From Protea cynaroides (Eukaryota; Streptophyta; Magnoliopsida; Proteales; Proteaceae), in the NCBI GenBank assembly GCA_028583415.1, contig CM053267.1:53892914-53956913 (forward strand): 64,000 bases of DNA, written 5' to 3'. Numbering within the stretch: the first letter of the stretch is position 1; each line of letters begins with the position of its first letter. This document shows positions 12,891 to 24,430 of the stretch, piece after piece. The notes beneath the pieces are model-generated. The model was not told where the DNA came from. It worked only from the letters and a program-made list of their open reading frames with translations, and did no database searches. The position numbers were made by a program, and so were the translations under genes.

Positions 12891-13968
12891 CCCTAGGTGA
12901 ATCCTAGTAGGCTTAACCGAGAAGACCTCCTCATACTAGTCCTCGGAAACACCGAGTAGGCTATCTCATCCCAAGTCCTCGGATATACCAAGTAGACTTG
13001 ACCGAAGAGACCTCCTCATTACTAGTCCTCAAATATACCGAAGTAGAAGTGACCGAGTAGGCTACCTCATCCCAAGTCCTCGGATATACCGAGCATACTT
13101 GACCTAAGAGGCATCCTCATTAATAGTCCTCGGATACACCGAGTAAAAGTGACCAAGGAGGTTGTCTCATCCCAAGTCCTCTGATATACCGAGTAGACTT
13201 GCCCGAGGAGACCTCCTCATTACTAGTCCTCAGACACACCAAGTAAAAGTGACCAAGGAGGCTATCTCGTCCTAACTAACCGGATATACCAAGTAGACAA
13301 TGTCGTCCCACTAGAAATACCGAGCCATAAAATACCGAGCTTTATGGCCAAACCCTAGGCCAAAATTTTTTTATCAACTTGAAAGGTCTATGAAGGGTGG
13401 ATCAGACTAACAAAATTTAAATTTCTTTATTTTTACTCACTCAATTGAACCTTGCAGATTCAAAAGAGCAGTAAGGAGGCCAATCTTGGGCATAATTATC
13501 AAATGGTCGATCATATGGCAAGACCTGGAGTTCATTTTCCTTATTAGCATTAATGACGAAATTAAAGGGTATTTCTGACATATTTAGCTTGAGTCAAGGA
13601 TGTTAACAACATTTTAGCAGACCTGCGAGACCCATGAGACACTATTCACTGTAAATAATCCAATTATCTCAACTTTCAGGTAAGCTTCATTTAACGATTT
13701 CTCCAAGTTACTACGTTTTTTTGCTCTGACACCTCTGTATGATAATCTCCCTCTTACCTCCCTAAAAATAAATAAGGACTAATCTGACCTCATTATCTCT
13801 TCAAATAATTCTTAACTTAAGCATCAGAGTGAACCCAAAGCCATAGACCCAATCGACCTCCCCTACCTTATCTTATCGTTTGAAGGTTGAATCAACAGCA
13901 TAGACCTCGGTGCGAAAACCGAACACTACAATATATTTTACTTCTTTCACTAATATTAAAATTCTGAC
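12891..13968 (+). mobile_element. Gypsy LTR-like block with acttaagcatcagag signature
   Basis: The stretch ttaacttaagcatcagagtg at 13811 onward matches the downstream part of Tat/Athila-type LTRs and resembles the same signature in the solo LTRs at 61502 and 62211. The upstream part is a tandem array. The block is cut at 13968 by insertion of the copia element and may resume after 20489. Boundaries are unclear. Confidence 0.4.
12938..13300. repeat. ~100-bp tandem array, about 3.7 units
   Basis: Units start with agtcctc at 12938, 13024, 13125 and 13225. Each holds two half-units built round the palindrome-like ctcggatataccgag, one ending in a cctcctcatta-type phrase and one in an atctcatccca-type phrase. 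It lies where the upstream part of the LTR would be. Confidence 0.85.
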
Positions 13969-14400
13969 TGTTAGAGTTTGTAATGCAAGTTAGGGTTATT
14001 CCCATGGGATTTCCCATTAACCCTAACGAATCCATCACACAGATAACTAGAATACAATGGGCAATAAAAGAGATGAAAGAACACATACCATTTGTTGTAG
14101 ATTGATTTCTGACCGTTTTCTGTACCTTGAATGCTTCGATTAGAGTCTTCTACAGCCTCGTTGGGATCCCTTTTGCCTTTGTGCGTATGGGAGCAACAGA
14201 GAGATAAAACCAATGGCTGCGGGGACCCTAACCATTGTATTTATAATACAATCCCTAACCCATAACCATTCCCATAGTGGACCGGGTTAATAGTCTCTAA
14301 CCAGTGACAAACCAGACCTGAACCGGTCAAACCAGTAATTGAACTCCCACTTAACAACTGGTTAGGTAATTGATCAAGCCCACACAATAGGAATCTAACA
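13969..14400 (-). repeat. 3' LTR of the copia element
   Basis: Begins tgttagagtttgtaatgc and ends ggaatctaaca. A hand alignment to the other LTR gives about 19 differences in 432 positions (~4.4%), with no length change. This suggests insertion some time ago but well after the older elements around it. TATA-like tatttataatac lies at about 14240. Confidence 0.95.
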
Positions 14401-14664
14401 ATCTCCCACTTGGGCTAGATTAATTACAAAACCACCGTCGAAAAATGTGGCCATGGAATCCTATTACATAATAAACCGTCATCAAACTTTGATCCACTCA
14501 TCAAGCCTACCAATGTCGAGCAACAGCGAAAAATACTCCAACATATCTGGTGTACTACCTTCTGTCAGCTACATACAAGGGTCTACTTAATGATATGAAT
14601 CACCTAGAGACATGTATACATGAAAATATTATTTCATGTGCGTCCAGATCGAATAACCTTCGAT

Positions 14665-14836
14665 CTAATTGCCTTGATAAAACCTCAAAGGCAATAAACC
14701 TTCATATTGACCGTAGCAAACCGCCACATGCCCTTTTGGTCAATATCGTACTAATTGCCTTGATAAAACCTCAGAGACAATAAACCTTGATATTGACCGT
14801 AGCAAACCGCCACATACCCTTTTGGTCAATATCGTA
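14665..14836. repeat. 86-bp tandem duplication in the copia 3' region
   Basis: Units 14665-14750 and 14751-14836 both contain ctaattgccttgataaaacc and accgtagcaaaccgccac. Just beyond, 14862-14935 has a shorter phrase (ttggctaaataccgcc) three times. Confidence 0.85.
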
Positions 14837-16151
14837 CTTTGGCACACCGTCGTGAACTATGGCTAAATACCGCCCCATTCATTTGGCTTAATACCGCCTT
14901 GTTCATTTGGCTAAATACCGACTTTGTCAATGATATGTCAATGAATATGCAACATAACAATAAATGAATGCTGAAATAAAAATAACCATGGTAATAAATA
15001 TCCATGCCAAAACTATAGGCAATGTAGATAAACATAATGAAATAAATCATTATCAATGTGGGAAAAGTCTCCCACTAACCAAGCACATTTAATGAATTAA
15101 CCATTTTTATATTAAACATATAGTCCCTTGAAGACTCCCCTTGACAAAACCTTCGTCAGAGAATCTACAATCAAGATGTTTAACGAATGTGCTCTACAAT
15201 GATATAAATTCTTTGACCTTTTTCTCTCACCTAAAGAGATTTGAAATCCGATCTCTATTATGCTTTGAATTACTAGATTTTATATTATTCTTTGAGAACA
15301 ACACAGCTAAACCGTTGTCACAATACATCTCAATAGGCCTAAGTTAAACTTACAACCTTCCAGGTCTGAAAAATAACTCTTCAACCAGATATGCTATTTA
15401 TTAGTTTCACATATAGTTATAAAATTTACCTTATCAAGAGGATAATGCATGGATAAACTTCTTTACATTTTTCCCCAAATGGTACATCTACCATCATAAC
15501 AAAAAAAAACTGAGATGAGATTCATTCAACCAATGGAATCACCAAAACACTACATCACAATAGCTAAGAGTGTCACTACTGCCACAAATGAGTAGAGATA
15601 ATCCTTGGTCCTCTGCAAGTACCGCATGACCTTTATATTCCCGTTGTTTAGTGAGCTATACCAGCATCCAACTAAAAATGTTTCGATACACTCTAAACAA
15701 AGGCTATGTGAGAATAAATATAATCTTGAGCATACACCAAGCTCTGTACTTCAGATGCTCTCTTTGAACATCATTTCTTAAACATAACTCTGTCAATTTG
15801 TCTCCTTTACTGATTTAAGCATCTGAAAAAACTTAACTGTTATGCATGTATATTCAATCATTCAAGAACACGAATAATGTATACCCTTTGAGACAAACCC
15901 AGAGTTCTATTTTTCCTGTCACGAGAAAACTCAATGTCAAGTACAAAGGTACTTACTCACACATTCTTCATCTCGAATTTATCAGACATTGAAACTATGG
16001 TTTCAACAGGTAAACCATGTCACTGCTGGTCAGTGATTAACCATCAACATATATGACTAGGAAATGAATCCACTCCCACTGACCTCTATATATACATAAT
16101 GATCAATGATAATCTCAATAAAGTTTTAAAAAGATACAACTCTGTTAAACT

Positions 16152-16568
16152 TCAGGTACCACTACCTGGATGCTTGCTTAATCCACATATTGACTTTATA
16201 AGTCTACAAAATAGATTTTCTTTCTCCTTTACCTCAAAACCTTCTGGGTAAAGCCTATAAACACCTTCTTCCAAATTTTCTTTGATCAAAACGACCTTTA
16301 CATCTATCTGATGCAACTCCAAAATAAAATGCACAACTAAGACATCAAAGATTTGAAGTCTATACTTTTCATTCTCTTTGTGTGATTCCACTTCGCACCT
16401 CAAAGATTTGAAATCTATACTTTTCATTCTCTTTGTGTGATTCCACTTCGCTACAAGTTTTACTTTGTAGCAATCAATTCTCCCACTAGAAGCATACATT
16501 TTCTTATATATCCATTTGAGACTATGAGTACACCGCTCATGACAAGAGCATAAAATCCCAAATCTCAT
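16152..16568 (-). pseudogene. Copia reverse transcriptase remnant
   Basis: A 138-codon open piece matches the start of copia RT: KWIYKK...YKVKLVAK, then LELHQIDVK, ENLEEGVY, PEGFEVK and CRLIKSICGLSK. These are in family order but the block between them is altered. A 55-bp tandem duplication (16345-16454) interrupts the frame. The downstream YVDD active-site segment is not found. Confidence 0.88.
16345..16454. repeat. 55-bp tandem duplication inside the copia RT remnant
   Basis: Two copies starting tcaaagatttgaa at 16345 and 16400 share ttcattctctttgtgtgatt. The unit encodes a repeated KMKSIDFKSLRCEVESH-type segment, so it inserted a duplicated peptide into RT and shifted the frame. Confidence 0.85.
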
Positions 16569-18393
16569 TGATGTTCATAAATAACGATACATCATTTATG
16601 ACTGGTAATCACTCAAAAGCAATTTCATTATTGACAACTTGCTCAAAACTATTGGGATCTTCATCTTGTCCAATACCAAAATATTTATTTTGAGGTATAA
16701 CATGTGATGAAATCACAGATCTACATGGTCTATTATATCTACTCATTGCCTTATCTAGCTCTGGTATTTTGGCTATGCATCAACCTGAATGAAGATAATT
16801 TCAACAATTATCTCATTATACTCTGATAATATTTTTGATACCTCAACTAATTGTTCCACAACAATTTCCATGCTCATTAAACTTATGTTTCTTGGATGTG
16901 ACTGTTAACCAACATCATCAATGAATCTTGTTGAATCCTTCAGACATGAGAGGATATCCCAAAAATGATAACTCAATGTCTTAAAATAATCACTCTCCCA
17001 CGAGTGTTATGAAAATACGTTACTTTTACAGTTCCAATCAAGAAGACAACTTGAACTGAAACCAACTTACATGGCACCCTATTAATACTATAGGTTGCAT
17101 AATTGATCATTCCAAAAGAGCTAATATATTCTCGAGTTCTCTTGATCACATCTATTTGTCACTCTTTTGTTATTGAGTCTCATCCACATGATGCTAAGCC
17201 ATAAGCTTTAGCACTTGTAAACATTTGGCTAAAATCATTGGGAGTATATCAATATCACCCAATCTACCTTAACAATTTACATTCCCCTTCAGATCCAACA
17301 GTCTTAATCCTTTAATAAAAAAAATATTTTCCCCTTAAACAATCCTTACAAGTAAGCAAGTCATTAACTTTAGGGATTTCCAGAATTCTATTCTTTACAA
17401 CCTTTTTATAGTCTTTCCTTAGATAAGAGTCCTAAATGTCTATGCTAAGGATGAAATTAGGATATACTGTCTAACTTCTATAGCTAAGTAAACTACAGAG
17501 AGTAAATAAGGATTTTTACTACTCCTATAGGTTTGGATTACTTATATTACTTAAGTCTCCAATCTTCATTACCTTCTCACTCGAAAGTTTCATGATCCTA
17601 CTTTTCTTCTAGTTATAACCTTTTCCACATATTTCTTCTGAGTTCTTGTAACTCCATAAAATCTTTTTTTTTGTCAGAAGTTTCTTACTATTCCTTGAAA
17701 ATTTGTTTTTCTTTCTGTAATACCCTACCTTTCACTTACTGCATTTGTCAGAGTATGGCTCACATGTCATGACATTGGCATTGAATCCTTTCTCTTTTCT
17801 TTGAAATTTCTTTCTCAGTATAAAGGAAATCAACTCATCTTCTATCCACTGGGTTTATGGGTTACCAGGATCTAACTTTGCAGTTTAGGTGAGAAGTGAA
17901 AGTCAAGTGAATCATCTATAATATTCCAATGAGTTACCTACAGAGATTCACATATCTTAGAGCTTATTAGTAATGGCTATTAGCACTAACCTGTGTTTTC
18001 TCACACACCATTATCATCATATACGATCAAAACTGGTACAGACAACCTTGAGAATACAATATCTCTCCGCCCATTTTTTTAAAGACCAAAATTTCTTTGG
18101 ATTTCACTCTGAACATCTATTTCCAATGTTCCTTATTTGAATTTTCTTTTACCTGATCTTAGGGATAGAATATTCCTAAAGATCAGAATACAATCTTTGT
18201 TGAGTACTAGGTTAAAGATTCCTAGACTAGCTTTCACTTTTTCATGCCAATTCATAGAACTAGCCCGCCATAACAGGCATCATGAGGTGTTTGATCATTA
18301 TATGTTCTCTAATATGTGTGATATAATGCAAACATACACACAAGATAATTTAAACTTACAATAATTAAATAAATGCAAGTCCATTTCCTTTGA

Positions 18394-18530
18394 AGAGTCA
18401 ACCGAAACTACACCCTCATCCTTTGGGACAAGAGCGCACTGGTCCTCTTACTAACTGTGTAGAGTCAACCGAAACTACACTCTTATCCTTTGGGATAAAA
18501 GCGCACTTGTCCTTCTACTATCTGTGCATA
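18394..18530. repeat. 67-bp tandem duplication in the copia interior
   Basis: agagtcaaccgaaactacac occurs at 18394 and 18461. Around it (18560-18990) there are repeated imperfect hairpins of the form ccacctttgggtgg / ccactttggtggg. The stretch is non-coding and probably part of the leader of the element. Confidence 0.75.
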
Positions 18531-19329
18531 ACCTGCGAAGGGATAATGACTCTCAAAATTCTACCACCTTTGGGTGTATGAAACTCCTAAAGTCAATATC
18601 CTTCATCCATGTGCATGAGTTTACATGATCTTTGACACCGCCACCTTTGGGTGGACAATGCCGCTCTTTGCTACTTCCACAAAAGTGAAAATCTTGATAA
18701 TGTTACATTTAAGTGAGCACTATCCTTCTTTGTTGTGTCTATAAATGCATATGTTCTGGATTTGAGCATATCATGATAGAACTGAGCTTGCCACTTTAGT
18801 GGTCCCACCCAATCCTTACACAATATGTACAAATCATAATTTGAATAAACTGGGACAATGCTACCCTTGGGTGAACACTGTCATTATTTAAAGCATTTAC
18901 AAGCACAGTCGCTTGAATTTGAATACATCATGACAAAACAAGGTATACCACTTTGGTGGGATCCACCAAGTTCCACCATGATATGAATAAATTCAAATTG
19001 CAGCTCTAGTGGGATATATATGACCATGAATATTTTTAAAAATCAACTTTATAAGTCTAAACATTCAAATAAACATGCACTTTAGCTCAACAATCATTAT
19101 GATACAAGAATATTGAGAAAAACAAGCAGAAACACTGTAAATCGAGCTCTAAAAGAGCATTAATTTAAAAAAATACTATTCTCAATGTATCAAAATGTAA
19201 CAATATATATTCCAGATTGAAGAGCATTGAAAACCAAGTCCAACGGAACAAATCGGAGGTCAATCCGACATTCCTAGCTCCCACAAATCCAATTTAAAGT
19301 CGAATTGTGAATGCAGTAAAAAAAACTGC

Positions 19330-19760
19330 AAGCCAAACAAGCCTTAGAATCTGGACTGGGACGAACCGCAACCAGAACCAAACCGATCGGTCTGACCAAA
19401 ACCAAACCGGGTTCTTCGGTTCGATCGATCGGGTGTCCGGGTCAAATTTCTGGGTTTACGGGTCACATTTTGGGTCTAGGGGTCGGGTCATCGGGTCACC
19501 CGTTTGCGGGTTTCGGATCAGGGTACCGGATCACCCACTCTGGTTCCCTGGTCGGTCGGGCCTTACGGGTCAGCGCTGGGCTGGCTCTAACTAGCCTGGG
19601 CTGGTTCTGGGCCTGGGCTGGGCCAGCCTTGGGCTGAGCCGGTCTTGGCTTGGCGCACCTGGGCTGGGATGACTCGGCCCAAGTCAACCCGCAACCCAGT
19701 TAGGGTTTACGATTCGACGCCGAGTCGACCCGGCGATGACTCGGCGCCGTCAGAAATTTT
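19330..19760 (-). repeat. GC-rich low-complexity leader of the copia element
   Basis: Lies 290-720 bp inside the primer site. GGGTC phrases (19390-19560) are followed by GCTGGG/CTGGGC phrases (19570-19680) and a cgccgagtcgacccggcg palindrome near 19720. The composition is far from the AT-rich remainder of the element. No protein is supported. Confidence 0.7.
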
Positions 19761-20052
19761 TTTTTTTTACATTTCCAACCGCCGGCGCGTGTATCTCACG
19801 CGCCTTTTCAGGCGGCGCATGGAGGCCCGTCCGGCCACCTCCTGCGACCAGCTTAGTGTCGGTCGACTCGTTTTTACGAGTTTTATAATCTGGTATAATT
19901 TGTTTTAAATTTCATCGGTCTAAAAATTTTTTGAAAGGTTTTAAACTTTGTAGAAAAAAATATGGAGAAAAATTTCTCCCTTTTTCAATTCAGTCATTCC
20001 TACCATTCCTTACCTACGATCCTAGCTCTGTGTGGGTGGCTCTGATACCAAT

Positions 20053-20484
20053 TGTTAGAGTTTTTAATGCAAGTTAGGGTTATTCCCATAGGATTTTCCT
20101 TTAACCCTAACGAATCCACCACACAGATAACTAGAATACAATGGGCAATAAAAGAGATGATAGAACACATACCATTTGTTGTAGATTGATTTCCGACCAT
20201 TTTCTATACCTTGAATGCTTCGATTAGAGTCTTCCACAGCCTCGTTGGGATCATTTTTGCCTTTGTGCGTATGGGAGCAACAGAGAGATAAAACCAATGG
20301 CTGCGGGGACCCTAACCATTGTATTTATAATACAATCCCTAACCCAGAACCATTCCCACAGTGGACCGGGTTAGTAGTCTTTAACCAGTGACGAACCAGA
20401 CCTGAACCGGTCAAACCAGTAATTGAACTCTCACTTAACAACTGATTAGGTAATTGATCAAGCCCACACAATAGGAATCTAACA
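20053..20484 (-). repeat. 5' LTR of the copia element
   Basis: Same ends and length as the copy at 13969-14400. It adjoins the primer site at 20038-20050, which identifies it as the 5' LTR of a minus-strand element. Confidence 0.95.
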
Positions 20485-20589
20485 CTGACTTTTAACCAAA
20501 AATAATAATAATTATAATAAATAAATGATTACTATGTTGACCTGAGGTTCTCGAAGAAAACTAAACTAACTAGCATCACCCGGTGGAAG

Positions 20590-20729
20590 GAGATCGTCTC
20601 CTGTGGCAGGACGGTCCTGCGACTGATCCAAGGGTTTGGGGATCAGTCTGGCCACCTGCCAATACATTGGGGGGTGGATCGGTTGAAATCCGGCCTTGGC
20701 AGGCGACAGGACCGCAGGAGACGATTTCT
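20590..20729. mobile_element. Foldback MITE, copy 1 (FB family)
   Basis: The left tip agatcgtctcctg and right tip caggagacgattt are inverted repeats, and the arms continue (tggcaggac / gacag...). The tips match those of the elements at 36617-36859 and 58731-58953. Target duplication not clear. Confidence 0.65.
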
Positions 20730-21149
20730 ATGCTCACTCGGTCCGGTCCATCTCATAAGCTAGGGTGACAGCTAACTATTCCCATCTTATATGTAGTCTC
20801 ACGAGGAAGGCTTAAATCCCCACCCCACCATCGTCCCCACTTTTTGATCAGCACCACCTAACGGCCTCAGCCAGAACAAGAAATCCTCCAGCCGCTGGAT
20901 CATTACCAGTCTTACGTACGATGCAAGGTATGCTAGCTATTCCTTCTTTTCCCTGTAGTTTTTTAATTTTTAACTTTCCTTTTCCGTCTTTGCAAGATTT
21001 TTTTCTCAACTGCTCCCGGAGAGAAATAGATTGAGTTAATAAGTTCCAATTCATTTTGAACTGATTTAATATTTTCGATTTTTTTATTCATGCAATATTT
21101 TAATTATTGATTTCCTTTTATTCCATTTGTTTAATCTTTTGCAATATAT

Positions 21150-21455
21150 ATTTTGATCATAATAAGATTGAGTTCCTTTGGTGTGGAATCAGGTTCTGAA
21201 ATTTCATGCAGCAATGGGGGGAGGTATATACAGTCAGGGAAGGAAGAAAAACCCATCAAGAACCGTATACTCTGCAAGCTTGTCATGGAGTCCGTAGATC
21301 TCTCTAAAACCCTATTATCATACATGAAGAAGGCTTATTTAAAAGGGAGAGATTTGCAAGAAAAAGAGAGAAATATTTTGGAGATACCCATCAGACCGAC
21401 AGGGAGAAATTGTTTAAAGAAGTATGTAGATACACTAAAGAAAAACTTAAGAACC
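21150..21455 (+). pseudogene. UPF0496-type gene, 5' part (broken)
   Basis: A Met codon at 21214 after a possible leader intron (20928-21192, GT...AG) begins MGGGIYSQ, like the MGG start of UPF0496 proteins. A second open frame through the segment (21153-21461) is Lys- and Glu-rich. A UPF0496-like continuation is found only beyond the retrotransposon that starts at 21456. UPF0496 proteins are plant membrane-associated proteins of unknown function. Weak on its own; supported by the segment at 23949-24420. Confidence 0.4.
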
Positions 21456-21862
21456 TGTTAGGATTGAGAGCATGCAAACAAAAAGAAAACACAAAGATTT
21501 AATGTGGTTCAATACCTCATCGAGGGATGCCTACGTCCACCAGATAAAAAAGTGATTTTCTTCATTCCCAATAACAGTCTACAAAATTCTTTCCTGACAA
21601 GCATATCTCATCTGTCAGTCTTACAGCGTTATAGCCTTCCAGTTCTCCACTGTCAGAGGAGTGTCAGAGGAGAATCCTCTGACAACCCTTACAGTCTTCA
21701 TTAGGTTTTTTCACATAGAGACTATATATAGGCAAATCTAGAAACTCTAATGCCCCACAATTACAAGTTTACCCATGTACATGTAACAGACACAAACCTT
21801 AATACAAGTACTACCCTTATAAATGTATGGACCCCACAGAATACAAGACACCAAACCCAACA
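21456..21862 (-). repeat. LTR of the non-autonomous element (left)
   Basis: 407 bp. A phrase gtcagaggagaatcctct forms a short hairpin at about 21655-21685, and tatatatagg at 21723-21732 is the likely TATA region. Slightly longer than its partner because of a local gtgtcagagg duplication. Confidence 0.85.
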
Positions 21863-23556
21863 AATCTCCACCTGGCTTGGATTCTGCAAACCACCTTGAA
21901 AAAAACTTGTTGATATTGATTCTGTAAATCCGTCTCTCCCAAACCGCTACACCTAAACAGGCATAGCCCACACCCCAATCGAGTGTCCCGCACAGCTCAC
22001 CGTCATATGATGTGATGTGACTCCACCTCTCCCACTGCTGCTGCACCTACCAGAGAGATCACCATCACTCACAGTCCTCCTGTAATTTTCGTTACATCTG
22101 GAACCCCAAACCTCTCATCTCTACACCTCTAATGCAGACCTAGAGATTCGACTCCTCATCCCAGCCCTCTGCAATTCCAATTGCACTTGAAACCCTAGCT
22201 TCTCACCTTTGCAGCTCCAATACAGACTAGAGATCCAACTCCTTGTCCCATTCCGCCAGTACTCCTTTGCCCCACGGTGTAGCATCAACTAGTCATTATG
22301 TGCACCGTGCAAGGATTTCGACCCGCCATCAGATTCAAGACCGGATCCGACCAAGTCCACGAACAGCTACCATCACCCCCATTAGTCAGATCAGGGTCTC
22401 CCATCCATCGTTGACCATCCGCCATCACATCCTGATTCCAACCAGATGCCGCCGACCAGCATTGGCCATGACTCCCATCGCTCTTGTCTCCATAGTGATC
22501 TGTATTTTCAATCCACATCGCAATCACCATCTGATAAATCCCAGATGCACCCAATTGTAGACTCACCACTATCATTGACGACATTCTTACAGGTTCGAAA
22601 TCTACTACAACTCCCTCATGCGTTAATATCACATGCATGGTTTCCACCAAGCATCCTTTGGTTGACCCTGCATAAGCTGGAACTTCTGCAACATCATGAT
22701 CAACCCAATCATATCCTTCCGTATCCATGCATTCCATGGATCACCTCAGCAGATCATTATGATCGATCTCGCCACCATCGAGATCACCACTAGAACCAGA
22801 AACTCTGGCTTCATCGCAAAAGGAGACAGATCTTGTCACCTTAATTGGTTTCCTTATTCGATACCCCGAAGAATCGTCTAAAGTCTAGCCGACGATTACC
22901 TTCCAAACAGGGACCACCTTTTACAAGCTGAAGACTACCGAGCTCCACCACCTCCTTACTCGCCTATAACATGTGCAATCCACTTTGAACAACACACCTT
23001 GTCATCCTTGCCACATGCGATAATAGGAAGAACCTCGGCAAGCGCAGGTTTCTTAAACCTGCAGCAAAACCATCATCTTGGGTGCACCGAAAACCTAGAA
23101 ATTTCATAGATTTACCGAAACTCAACCCCATTTTATCGCCGTCATGGCATGACCACGATCTAAATGTCAGAGCCGCCGCTGCAAAAAAGCCTTGAGCTTC
23201 AATTCGTCTTCAGTTTCAATAAAAAAGAAAACACGTTCAGATTAAACTTCCAATTCGTACTTTTGTATACCCTTTTGATCCTACTGATGACGATCATTTC
23301 TTTTTTTTTTAATGCAATGATTACAAAGATAATGATTACTTTAAAACCGAAAAAAACAGAATAAAAAAAACCCAAAAACTCAAAATTTTCATTTTTGTTA
23401 CGGTTTTGAATTTTTTTTTCCAATTTCAGTAAAAGGAGAAAAAAACAATCAATAACCGCACATTTTTTTTTGTTTTTTTCCATTTCTTCATATATATTTT
23501 CCATGGACTTCTCAACTTTTCTGAGATCAATATCGAACCTTAGTTGTAATACCACT

Positions 23557-23948
23557 TGTTAGGATTAAGAATACGCAAATAAAAATAAAACACAAAGATT
23601 TAACGTGGCTTAATTAGTACCCTATCGAGGGATGTCTATGTCTACTAGAGAAAAAAATGGTTTTCTTCATTCTCAAGAACAGTCTATAGAATTCTCTCCT
23701 GACAAGCTTCTCTCATCTGTTAGTCTTACAACCTTCCAACTCTCTATTGTCAGAGGAGAATCCTCTGATAGCCCTTACAGCCTTCCTTAGGTTTTTTCAC
23801 ACAGAGACTATATATAGGCAAACCTAAAAACCCTAATACCCCACAATTATAAGTTTACCCTTATTCATGTAATAAACTCAAACCTTAATACAAGTACTAC
23901 CCTTATAATTGTATGGACCTCACAGAATACAAGACACAAAACCCAACA
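23557..23948 (-). repeat. LTR of the non-autonomous element (right)
   Basis: 392 bp, same ends as the left copy, with a shared ctatatataggcaaa block at 23808. By position next to the primer-like site it is the 5' LTR of a minus-strand element. Confidence 0.85.
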
Positions 23949-24420
23949 AAACCTACCAAGGAAAACTGGATGAGATATACAGAAGTTTAAGTCTTTAAAA
24001 TTCAAAGTTGATAAGAAGCTGAAATCTGCAAAGTTGTGGGAAAAAATCTTAAGCATTTTTTTCCATGTAGCCTGTGTGGTCATCTCCTTGACAGTCTATA
24101 TGATCCTTGTTATCTCAACAATGGGCTTGATCATGGTATCTCCTCTTCCTGAAATCATACAGAAGACGGTAAAAATCTTTTTAAAATCCATTGGTAAATG
24201 GATTAAATCATTATGGAAGGAGAAAGAGGAGGATTTGAAAGCACAGTTGAAGCTCATTAGCTCAGTATAAGAAGTATTATTGGATGGCTTACAGGATAAC
24301 ATCCATCAACTGTTAGAAGAAAATATTGACCAGGAATTTATTAGACTTTATGTAGTCATTGTTGGCAACTTGGCTAATGTGACAGTGTTTGTGAGCATTC
24401 AGTCAAAGAAATAAGGAGAT
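23949..24420 (+). pseudogene. UPF0496-type gene, middle part (broken)
   Basis: After the inserted element the reading resumes with YQGKLDEIYRSLSL, shifts frame, then gives KFKVDKKLKSAKLWEKI followed by a ~23-residue hydrophobic segment and GKWIKSLWKEKEEDLKAQLK. The order KKLK, membrane segment, GKW..SLWK, LK is that of UPF0496 proteins. An in-frame stop lies at 24268. The gene is dead: frameshift, stop and retrotransposon insertion. Confidence 0.55.
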
Positions 24421-24430
24421 AGAGTATCAG

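Larger units (their letters stand above)
13969..20484 (-). mobile_element. Full-length Ty1/copia element (6.5 kb), TSD CTGAC
   Basis: Two 432-bp LTRs in direct orientation are flanked by ctgac at 13964-13968 and 20485-20489. The primer site (minus TGGTATCAGAGCC, plus 20038-20050) matches initiator tRNA-Met, and a purine tract (minus AAGTGGGAGA) abuts the other LTR at about 14403-14412. The interior is degenerate: only part of RT is recognisable, and much of 14600-19000 is short duplications and AT-rich sequence. The copy cannot move on its own. Confidence 0.93.
21456..23948 (-). mobile_element. Non-autonomous copia-type LTR element (2.5 kb) inserted in the UPF0496 gene
   Basis: LTRs at 21456-21862 and 23557-23948 both begin tgttaggatt and end acccaaca. 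Flanks are gaacc (21451-21455) and aaacc (23949-23953), a 4/5 match to a target duplication. On the minus strand a primer-like TGGTATTACAAC lies inside the right LTR and a purine tract GGTGGAGAT inside the left one. The 1.7 kb interior has no gag or pol motif, so it depends on another element for movement. The 150-codon open frame at 22285-22737 (minus) resembles nothing I know. Confidence 0.85.

Noticed and set aside
19496..19908. GC-rich open frames on both strands
   Set aside because: Low-complexity leader of the copia element; residues are mostly Gly, Arg, Pro and Trp from GGGTC and CTGGGC repeats.
22285..22737. 150-codon minus-strand open frame in the non-autonomous element
   Set aside because: No gag, pol or host family pattern; an equally long frame exists on the other strand. 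Kept only as a note.
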